DNA of 64,000 bases. Origin: Costus lasius (taxonomy: Eukaryota; Streptophyta; Magnoliopsida; Zingiberales; Costaceae). The stretch covers positions 76,132,556 through 76,196,555 of the forward strand of contig CM050449.1 in NCBI GenBank assembly GCA_027563935.2, written 5' to 3'. The position numbers were made by a program, and so were the translations under genes. The first letter of the stretch is position 1; each line of letters opens with the position of its first letter. Shown here one piece after another: positions 47,700 through 57,023 of the stretch. The notes beneath the pieces are model-generated. The model worked only from the letters and a program-made list of their open reading frames with translations. It ran no database searches and had not been told where the DNA came from.

Positions 47700-48105
47700 T
47701 GGCAAATACGGCACCGTGTAGATGTACACGGCAGTGCCGTATTTCTTTCTGTGAAATCTGGTTAGAAAGCATGGCACCGTGCATTCTCCTATGGCAATGC
47801 CGTATTTGCGCTAAAACTTCTCTGGTCAAAATTGGTGGCAAATATGGTACCGTGAAAGATTTGGGGAGAAATACGGTAGTGTCGTATTTGTGCTGGAGCT
47901 TTCTTTTCTGGACTGTCATAAAATACGATACTGTGTAGATGTACACGGTGGTGCCGTATTCTCCCTCAAGTTTTTGGGTCGAAATCTCCCCAAAAGACGG
48001 TACCGTGAAGGTTTTGGGGCAAAATACGGTAGTGCCGTATGTTTGTCTGTTTAAAAGCGCCACAATACTGTACCGTGAAGATGTACACGGCAGTGCCGTA
48101 ATTTT
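47700..48105. repeat. Degenerate hairpin array in the G LTR (TACGGCAC / GTGCCGTA arms)
   Basis: At least five imperfect units pair a TACGG(C/T)ACCGTG arm with a GTGCCGTAT arm. The best, at 47704-47744, has AAATACGGCAC and GTGCCGTATTT as a perfect 11-bp outer stem, then CGTGTA-GATG-TACACG as an inner stem with a 3-nt bulge. Other units lie near 47780, 47840, 47925, 47995 and 48065. The other LTR copy (53834-54136) has the same array with decayed arms. Confidence 0.75.
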
Positions 48106-48230
48106 TCTAGGAGCATCCTTTTGACTTGAAATTTGATGGGTAGACCCCTCTTCATGGTTGGAACTCATTCATGCATCTGAATTGCTTGAAAGCCGGCGAT
48201 AATAATGCCTTTTTACCTGAAATTGATTAA

Positions 48231-48322
48231 AAACCAAAGATTGTGTAGATTCCGAAGTATTTGGTAAAAAATGGTAAAACCAAAGATTGTGTAGATTCCG
48301 AAGTATTTGGTAAAAAATGGTA
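48231..48322. repeat. Tandem duplication of 46 bp
   Basis: Two adjacent copies share the core CCAAAGATTGTGTAGATTCC; the second CAAAG starts 46 bases after the first. It lies within the G LTR, in the part that the other LTR copy has lost. Confidence 0.9.
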
Positions 48323-48405
48323 TAAAAGAAAAGTAAAAAAGTAAGACTATGGCTCAAAAGACTACCAAATAAGTATGAAAAACACTATGAAATTTGGAGT
48401 CATCA

Positions 48406-49774
48406 AACACATAAAGCTCAAACTTTGCTTGTCCTCAAGTAAATAAAGAAATCAATACTGAGTATTGAAACATAAATTTCTATATGACCAATAAATTTCT
48501 AGAATATAATCATCCATAGAGAATTTTATCAATTTCACACAAAATTTTCAAGTAAATACATCGTCTTCTGAAATTAATCCTTAAGACTGAATAATTCAAT
48601 TAAATAAAAGTTCGCAACGTGCATGGTAATAGAATTAATCTTGTTTTTGAGATTTTCATCCAATATGTTTTTGTTTACAGGAATAGGATCTCCAAATCTT
48701 TTTTTCACTCATTTTTTTTGTCCTTGACATTCTCTAAATCGATTACCACCCTTTTTCCAATGACGAATTTAGAGTATGTTGGTCACATAACCACACATAA
48801 TAGAACTCATATCTCATAGGTAAAAAGAATTTTCTTGAGACAAAGGAGTCAATGTCAAAGGAGCTCTCTCTTGGCATGCATCTACATAGATACACACTTT
48901 TGCAATGAACTTCAACTCTTGTCTTAAGTACCATTGTGAACACAATGCCAAGAAGAGGAGTTATTCTTTTTCTTTTTGTGGACTTCAACCCATGTCTTTA
49001 GGTCCCACTGTTAATTTTATATAGTGCCAAGTAGGGGAGTCATCCTTTCTCATGGATTTGGATCTCTTTTTCCCAACAAATAACATAAAAGATTATAAAG
49101 ATTAACTAGATTAATCACTTGATATCAACTCAATAGCATGTGCAAATATGCTCATTTTATTCAAAAGAATTATTTCACTTCAAGATTGCATTCACTAAAC
49201 AATGCATTTACCTAGAATTTCATGCATCAATTAATGAAAAATTTTCAACAAATAGATTATATCAGAGAAATAAATTCAACATATAAAATCTATTTCCAAT
49301 TTCCAGAAGTTGATATGCATGATAATTCGTTAAAAATTTTGGCATGGTGTTTGTAGTATTTTTAGAAAAATCCTTCTACACATCATCATCATATTGTGTC
49401 AACACAACCAAATCGAAATATCTATCAATAAAATCAAAAGGCGAGGATCCGTGGCATGTGAGCACAAGAAGTTTGAAGTATTCATCTTCCATTTGAACAC
49501 ATGGATTATCAGAAAAATATAAAGGATGGAATGCAAATAAGTAAGAAGAAAATACTCACGAAGGTCTATTAGTCTGTGTCAGACCCAATCATCCTCTGTG
49601 TCTTCGGGTTCGCACCACTAGTGTTCTTTTTTTTTGTGACAAAAATTAATTTTCACCTACAAAAAGAAAAGAAAAATTAGTGCTAAAAAAAACAAAAACA
49701 AAAATAAAGTAAAAGAAAGTAAGCTAAAGCAAAAGTGCTTAGGTTGCCTCCCAAGAAGCGCTAATTTATGGTCA
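48406..49774 (-). other. Non-coding 3' region of element G
   Basis: About 1.4 kb of AT-rich sequence lies between the end of the protease frame and the 3' LTR, where RT and integrase would be expected in a full element. No gene-length frame or domain is recognised. The element-strand motif AGCGCTTCTTGGGAGGCAAC (complement at 49743-49762) resembles one I know from the 3' regions of plant Tat/Athila-type elements. Confidence 0.6.
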
Positions 49775-52267
49775 TTAGCTTAACCGTTTAACACTCAGAT
49801 TTGATCGTGGTTGTGTCTTTAGTGGCCATCCTGATTTCTCTATGTCTCGTTCAGGGCTCTTAAGAACATAAGGCTCAAACTTGAAACAGTATCCAAATTT
49901 ATTTATGAGCCTTTTCACTTCTTCAGGCAATTTTGATATTCCTCTCCTCTTTCGTCTCTTTCTTTTCTTCTTCACTGCCCTTTCCTGAAATTCTTTATTA
50001 GCACACTCAGAAGATGTGTCAGTTTCAAAGTCAGAAGGTTCATCAAACAAATTATGCATGTCACAAACAACCTCATCATCAAATATGTCTATGCTACAAC
50101 ACGTTCCTGAGTGTGATGCTCTTTTTAAAGAATCAGTCAAATCAAATTCGATTATATCACCACAAACTTCAAAAGTCAATTTTCCCTTTTTTACATCAAT
50201 GAGTGCTCTAGATGTAGCCAAGAAAGGTCTACCAAGTATAATAGGGTTTTTCAATTTTTCTTCCATCTCTAAAACTATAAAATCAGCAGGTATGAAAAAG
50301 TTACCAATCTGTACAGGAACATTTTCTAATATACCAACCGGATGCTTTATTGATGAGTCAGCAAGTTGCAAAGTCATTGAGGTTGGTTTGAGTTCTCCAA
50401 TATCCAATTTCCTGTAAAGAGAATAAGGTATTAAACTAACACTTGCACCGAGGGCACATAAGGCTCGGTTAAAAGCCATATCTCCAATAGAAACAGGAAC
50501 AGAAAAACTACTTGGATCCTTTAGCTTAGGTGGCAACTTATTCTATATGATAGCACTACACTCCTCAGTAAGTGCCACAGTACCAAGATCATCAATCTTT
50601 CTGTTGTTAGATAGAATCTCTCTTAAAAACTTTGCATAAGTTGGCATTTGAGTCAAAACTTCAGTAAATGGAACATTGATATAAAGTTTTCTAAGAACAT
50701 CTAAAAATTTGCCAAACTGTTTATCTAACTTTGTTTGAACAATCCTTTGGGGAAAAGGAATTGGTGGCATATAGGGTGGTGGTGAACTAGTTTTATAATC
50801 ATCAACCTTACATGGCAAATCACCTCTAGGTTCATCACCCTTGTGAGGTGACAAACTAGTTTGGGATTGCTTACGCGCAGGTTGTGATTCCAAAACTGGT
50901 TCACTCCTAAGTTCAAGTCTGGGCTCTACCTCATCATCATCAAGAGACTCCCTAGGATCATCCAATTGTTTTCCACTTCTAGTTATGACAGCATTGCAAT
51001 ATTCCCTAGGGTTGGGTTCAGGTTTGGCAGGTAATTTTCCTAGGGGTCTAGATGAAGTGCTAGCCTGTTGTGCTACTTGGTTTTCTAAGATCTTGTTGTG
51101 TGCCTCTACTCTTTCCAACCTGGAGTTGATTTGACTAAGATTTTCCTTAAATTCTTCATTTTGCCTACTTTGATTAGACATGAATTGATTTTGATTTGCC
51201 AAAATTTTCTCAAGCATGGATTCTACACTAGAATTCTGATTTGTGTTTTGGTTCTGGTTTTGATTAGGCCTTTGGAATCCCCTATTCTCAGTTTGTCCTC
51301 TCTCATTGTTATTGTTCCTCCATGAAAGGTTGGGGTGATTACTCCACCCAGAGTTATAAGTACTAGAGTAGGGATCATTAGTTTTACTTTGATTATAATT
51401 CCCTACTTCATTCACTTGTTCCTCACCTTTATCAATAATGATTTTGCACTCTCTAGCATGGTGCCCATTGTTCCCACAAACCTCACAAACAACAGAAGAT
51501 ATAGCAGCAGTTTGCATTTGGAAAGAATCAAAACGGTTACATAACGAGTCTACCTTTTCTGCAAGAGAGCGCCAACCATCACCATCGTTCTTACCCTAAG
51601 GAGGCTAATAAAGCACTCCTCTCTCGGAAGCCCATTGGTTGTGATTTAGCACCATCTCCTCAATCAAGGCATGGGCATCTTCAACAGTCTTGTTCATCAA
51701 TGCTCCCCCTGCAGCAGCATCAACAGTTAAGCGTGTATTGTAAAGCAAACCATTATAGAAAGTCTGAATTAAAACCTACTTTTCCACTCCATGGTGGGGG
51801 CACTTCCGTTGGAGCTCATTAAAGCACTACCATGCTTCACTCATTGATTCTCCGTCTCTCTGGGCAAAGCCTGTGATTTGGTTCCTCAACTGGATCATTT
51901 TACTGGGAGGAAAGTACTTCTGCAAGAAGGCATTTGACAAGCGCTCCCATGTAGTAAACGTCCCAGTTAGATGTGTATGAAGCCAGGCTTTTGCTCTGTC
52001 CCTGAGAGAAAAAGGAAACAGTCTTACTCTGAGGGCATCGTCAGATACACCATTAATCTTTATGGTGTCACAGAATTCAAGGAAAAGGGATAAGTGTTGG
52101 TTTGGATCTTCCAAAGGAGATCCTCCAAACTAATTCTGTTGAATCATCAATAAGAACGCTGGCTTGATCTCAAAGTTATTCGCATTTATAGTAGGCCTAG
52201 TGATGCTGGAATGAATTCCTTGTGTATTTGGGGCTGCATAGTCGCGCAATGTCCTTCTTTCAGCCAT
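49775..52267 (-). pseudogene. gag-pro: Element G gag-protease frame with six in-frame TAG codons
   Basis: Read from the ATG at 52267 to the TAA at 49775, the frame never shifts and has no TAA or TGA, but TAG occurs at 52130-52132, 51827-51829, 51776-51778, 51605-51607, 51596-51598 and 50543-50545. The gypsy-type capsid region lies at about 51830-52120 and the CCHC knuckle CEVCGNNGHHAREC at about 51450-51495. A long polar linker follows, then a retropepsin-like domain at about 49990-50500 with GASVSLIP and ILGRPFLAT. The protease catalytic position reads CALGAS, with Ala at 50453-50455 where Asp is needed. RT and later domains are absent. The protein would have served particle assembly. Confidence 0.85.
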
Positions 52268-52515
52268 GATGGATTCTTCTTCTCTTTATTCTACAACTTG
52301 TGTCTCCTCAAATATCAATCTCTTTCGCAGTCTCAGAGTCTTGTTTATCTCAGGATCAAAAGGTACAAGTGGTCCTGACCTAAGATTCCTGCGCATGCAA
52401 AGTAGATAGATCAAGTGATTTCAAGAAAATAGAAAATAAATAGAAAGAAAAACAAAACAGTAAATAAAACCTAGTCTAGTAATAATCTCGATATCTTCAA
52501 TATTGACAAAACCAA

Positions 52516-52535
52516 GGTCCCCGGCAACGGCGCCA
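52516..52535 (-). promoter_or_regulatory. Primer-binding site of element G (tRNA-Asp type)
   Basis: The complement reads TGGCGCCGTTGCCGGGGACC and starts 6 nt inside the 5' LTR. This is the primer site found in Tat/Athila-type plant gypsy elements. Confidence 0.8.
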
Positions 52536-52541
52536 AAAACT

Positions 52542-54136
52542 TGTAGTGTCCGCAAGTGCACGGATACTCGAAGTAATAAAATAGATATCGAACTACAGAG
52601 ACCTTGTTGTCAAGTACTGAATAATCGATTTCTTGCTAGCTAGGCAATCGGAAAATAGTGAATCAAACTATCGAAAAGAACATGGAGAAAATATTAGAGA
52701 GGAAATCGAGACTAAGGGTTCATCTACTTTAATTTCTAATGACTAGACTAAGATAAGTATTTGTCAATCTAATTCTATTATGGTAAAGGTAAAATTTACG
52801 TTATAAATAAATTGTCTCGCTCTCACGCAGACAATCATACAAAGAACCGATCCCCACTCTCACACAAGATCTATTCAATGCTGAAAATAAGTAAACCATC
52901 AGCTAAGAACTCAAGGATCACTCTCGTGCATCCGAATTCTAGGTTGATCACCTCAAGTGGAAACTCAAAGATCACTCTCGTGCATCCGAGTCTCAACACT
53001 AGTTTTACTCAAGGGTTTCTAACGACTCAATACTCAATCTCTTGCAATATCAAATCAAGTATACACATTAACTCAATCCAAAGAGTCATAAAATCAACAA
53101 GGCATTATAGTTCTCTAAAAAACAGAATTCGAAGAACAACCTAATCTCTTATGGTAGTTCCAAACTCAATAATTTCTAGGGTTCTGAATTTCAAACAATC
53201 AACCTCTCAGTCTATTTCACAAAATTCTAAAATATGCTGATATTTAAGACACAAAGGAGAATTAAAGAACAATCAATCACAAGAGTAAAATTATCATAAT
53301 AAAATCAGTTTGACAAAATTAGGGTTTTCTAGCCATTAAGAAACAAAGAGATTACACCCCCCATGTCCCATAAAAAGATTAAGCTACCATGATGAAAGGA
53401 TTACAATAAAACATGTTCTCAGAGTAATAAGGAATCGAAAAGAGGGAAGGAAGATTACAAAATAGGGCTGTAATGAAATTACAGCCCGTAATTTGCTTTG
53501 AACAGCGCTGTCACCACTGTTGTGTCGATTTCTCCTTCGATTCAACTCCGAACGCTCTGAAACTTGAAGTGGGTGTTCTCCTTCACCAAGTGAAGCTCTC
53601 TGTCAAATTTTGTGGTCGGAGGTGGTCTGTAGGTGGAGAACCGATGAACCCTAGCAATTCTGCCACTCCCTCAATTTCTCCATGGATTCCTCCTCAAATT
53701 CCTTTCCTCTAGCCTGGTTATATTCTCCTCGTTAAGATGAGTTCGCCCCTTCTTTCAGATCTAGATTTGGACTCCTAAATCTCTGGAAATCGCATTTTGA
53801 ATTATTCGGCGAAAATCTCAGATTTCTGGGTTGGCAAATACGGCACCGTGTAGATGTACACAGCAGTGTTGTATTTCTTTCTGTGAAATCTGGTTAGAAA
53901 GCATGGCACCCTGCATTCTCCTACGGCAGTGCCGTATTTGCGCTAAAACTTCACTGGTCAAAATTGGTGGCAAATATGGTACCGTGAAAGATTCAGGGAG
54001 AAATACGGTAGTGCCGTATTTGTGCTGGAGCTTTCTGTTCTGGACTATCATAAAATACGGTACTGTGTAGATGTACACGGTGGTGCCGTATTCTACCTCA
54101 AGTTTTCGGGTGGAAATCTCCCCAAAATACGGTACC
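52542..54136 (-). repeat. 5' LTR of element G, truncated at its outer end
   Basis: This aligns with 46412-47985 up to the sequence ACGGTACC, then switches without a terminal repeat to copia leader sequence. The outer 400 or so bases, including the U3 start, are lost. Expression from this LTR is therefore unlikely. Confidence 0.85.
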
Positions 54137-54137
54137 A

Positions 54138-54371
54138 TAGTGCTTGTACTCTTTGTGCATCTTATCTCGCCTGAGCGGGACGCGGAGACCAAGTATGAAA
54201 TCTGGATCCCATCTCACTAAAAGAGTTTCACTCTTTCGGACTGTTTTATTGGATTTTTCAGTCAGATAAAATAGTGAGAAAAGAATCATTCTTAAGTCCT
54301 GAATTGATTCTAACATTGATACTGACCTTGCTGTTCTTGCATTGTTGTAGATTACTGCAGCAACGAACACC
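54138..54371 (+). other. Remnant of the copia H leader
   Basis: This is colinear with the last part of the leaders of B and C (from TAGTGCTTGTACTC onward), including the pyrimidine-rich stretch ending TTGTTGTAG before the Gag frame. The 5' LTR, primer site and both palindromes are missing. Confidence 0.85.
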
Positions 54372-55325
54372 ACAGCGTTCAATGTGCGATCCCTACTGGA
54401 AAGGGAGAAGTTTGCTGGGCCAAACTTCTCAGACTGGTACGGACACCTTAAGATTGTTCTTAAGGCTGAGAGGAAACTGTATGTCCTCGAGACGGCTATA
54501 CCGCCTCAACCCGCTCCGAACGCCGCAAGGGCGGTTCGGGAAGCTTATGAAAAGCACGTCAATGATAGCATTGATGTCGCTTGCCTGATGCTAGCGTCTA
54601 TGACGCCACAGCTACAGCGTCAACATGAAGATTTGTCTGCTATTGAAATAATAGCAAATCTCAAGTTGTTGTATGCTGCACAGGCAAGGACTGAACGCTA
54701 CAATTTGACTAAACTTTTCTTTCAGAGCAAACTGGCTGAAGGGAGTCCAGTGGGAGCTCACGTACTCAAGATGATTGGGTACAATGAGGCTCTAGAGAAA
54801 CTGGGACACACCATCAATCAGGAGCTTGTTGTAGACATCATCCTTCAGTCTCTCCCGGCCTCTTTCGATCCATTCATTATTAATTTCAATATGAACAAGA
54901 TCGACTGTACGCCGGCAGAGTTACTGAACATGCTCTTGACGACTGAGCAGACTCAGTCTCGTGAGAAGGGAACGCCTTCATCCTCTGTCCTAATGGTTCC
55001 TTCAAGGAACAAGAAGAAGGGGAAGAAGGGCAAAGCCCCTGTCAAGAGCTACAACAAGGCTCTAAAGCAAAAGATAAAGCGGTCAAATGAATACAGATGC
55101 TTCCATTGTGGCCAGCTGGGTCACTGGAAGAAGGACTGTAAAGCGCTCCAAGGAGATAAGAAGGGAAGCAAGCCTTTCGCTTCTAGCTCAGGTATTTTTG
55201 TGACTGAGGTCATGTTTTCTTCTTCTATATCATGGGTGTTGGACACTGCATGTGGAGTTCACATTTGTTCAAATGTACAGGAACTCAAGAGAAGAAGACA
55301 GGTGGGACAGCATGAGGTGGACCTA
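54372..55325 (+). pseudogene. gag-pol: Copia H polyprotein, part 1: Gag and protease start, no AUG
   Basis: The start codon position of A holds ACA (54372-54374). The next in-frame ATG is at 54588, equivalent to Met-73. Gag, the zinc knuckle CFHCGQLGHWKKDC and the protease LDTACG are present. Relative to A there are small insertions in the linker (around 54955 and 55170). The frame is cut at ACCTA by solo LTR I, and a chance frame continues into the LTR to 55487. Confidence 0.9.
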
Positions 55326-57018
55326 TGTTGGGGTATGCCCTTAAGGCTAATGTTTGAGGCCATGGGAATGTATCTGTATCATGTAATAAACTGTTATGTT
55401 TATAAAGGCATGGTTGTTATTCAGTTAGCTACATTATCTGCTGCAATATATGTTCTTCTGAATAATGTCTCAAAGCTGTTCAGCTAGGCTGACATGCTAT
55501 AAGTCCTTAGTCGAGATATCTTGGTGAACATGAGACAGCCTTGATATGTTTGAGACTAATATGTGTTCTGATCTTATAGGATGCTTCGAGCATGGAATAA
55601 GATGTAGACTCATGGGTACATGGGATGTACTGGACAGACCCTACTAGGATGTTCAATTGTTTGTCACAATGTGAATATTCCTTGAATGTGACAAGTGGCA
55701 CATTTCCTCTGACTTGAGATCACTTGTGTTTTCTAAATGATGATTGTCATTGTTTTGAGATAGTTCAATATCATTTGAAACATAATGATTATAGACTATC
55801 TTGGATGGTGAGCTTGAATCAGGTTAGGGCACTAGTGATAGACATAGGATTGCCGTCTCCTTGTTTAAGGAGTGTGATGTTCTAAAGGGGCCCCCTGGAT
55901 GAGATGATTGAGAGAGTGTATGGCCATACCCAGATGACTGTGTTCATCTGATCTAATCATGCTCATCATATTGGAGTTACAAGCTTGACAGGCTTGTCCA
56001 ATAAGAACATCCAGTGGCAAAGGAAATTTGCATGCCTTGTGAATTGGATTCACACTTGTGCTGTATTTTGGGTGTAGTCTTGGAAGACTCTTTCCTTTAT
56101 ATCGGGAGACAGTGATGTGTTGCTAGATACCCCTCACTGATCGTGATAATGAGAATTATCGTTACCGACATTTAGAGGAAACCCTCAGGGTCACACAATT
56201 TGATGATATGGCTTACTTAAGTCAGATCGTGTGGACTGAATTGTTTGGGTTCAGTTTAAAGGGATTTAATCTCTGATTGTAAGTGAGATCTGGTCTGATC
56301 ATGTTTGATTGATTAGGGCTTGAGATCGGTAAGCTTCGATCGAGAGAATGGATGCTCGATCGGTGAGATCAGGAGCATCAGGAGATGAACGGTTAGATCT
56401 GGAGCCTTAGGGTTTATTTGAGATCTAGACCATATTGCTTGGGTTAATTGGTCTTGGACCAAACCGAAATGAACCAGCTCATTAGTTGAGCGTGTGGTTC
56501 AATTTAAGAGAGGTTTGCGATTGGGGTAAACCCATGATCGCATATGGAAGTGTGGCTTTCTATTTTTAGAAAGCATGTCACTTACGTGACCACGATTCTT
56601 GTGGTCTCTCTTCACGCCTCCCTCTCGCTCTATTGTCGTCGCTTGACTTTGCTCTTGGGGCATTCTCTCGTGAAGAAGAAGTGGACGACATTGGGAGAGT
56701 TTTCGCCAAGCAAGAAATTTTTCTCCTTCCCTTTCCATTCGATCAAGGATACTTGGACGATCCTTGCTAGCACAAGGGACGACAAGAAGAAGCGCATCTT
56801 CATCTTGTGTGTGACGATTTGGAGAAGATCTTCTTTGGTCTTTGCTTCCAAGGCGCCATCCAATCGATGGCCATGGTATGAATCACATCCTATTTATTTA
56901 AGCTTTCAAAGTTGATCATCTTATACATGCTTTGCGACTCTTGAAACCCCTTCCGCTGCTATATTCCCTTATATGCGCCATGCTGGGTTTCGCTCCCCTC
57001 TTGAAAGGGGTCCGTACA
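55326..57018 (+). repeat. Solo LTR I of a copia element (1,693 bp)
   Basis: TGTTGGGG to CCGTACA, flanked by ACCTA at 55321-55325 and 57019-57023, with no internal sequence. Its hairpins carry compensated changes relative to other copies: GATAAT-GAGA-ATTATC (56145-56160) and GCTCA-TTAGT-TGAGC (56477-56491). It lies in the same direction as H. Confidence 0.95.
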
Positions 57019-57023
57019 ACCTA

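Larger units (their letters stand above)
46412..48405 (-). repeat. 3' LTR of element G (about 1,994 bp)
   Basis: The left end TGTTGTG aligns with TGTAGTG at 52542 and the two copies run parallel for about 1.6 kb. The inner end at GTCATCA is chosen because it ends in CA and lies before a stretch that in related plant elements precedes the LTR; it is the less certain boundary. It holds the hairpin array at 47700-48105 and a 46-bp tandem duplication. Confidence 0.7.
46412..54136 (-). mobile_element. Element G: gypsy-type (Tat/Athila-like), gag-pro only, minus strand, right end truncated
   Basis: On the minus strand this has a 5' LTR (52542-54136, truncated), a tRNA-Asp-type primer site, a gag-protease frame, a non-coding 3' region and a 3' LTR (46412-48405). 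There is no RT, RNase H or integrase, so it is non-autonomous. It sits in F next to GATAA. Dozens of LTR differences make it older than the copia elements. Its right end is joined abruptly to the leader of copia H. Confidence 0.85.

Noticed and set aside
47686..48168. 160-codon minus-strand frame across the hairpin array of the G LTR
   Set aside because: The repeats create a periodic protein by themselves. The frame is not the same in the other LTR copy, and it lies in the LTR.
54372..54384. GTG as the start of the B and H polyproteins
   Set aside because: GTG is not an accepted start in plant cytosolic translation without special context. The absence of ATG is better read as start-codon loss.
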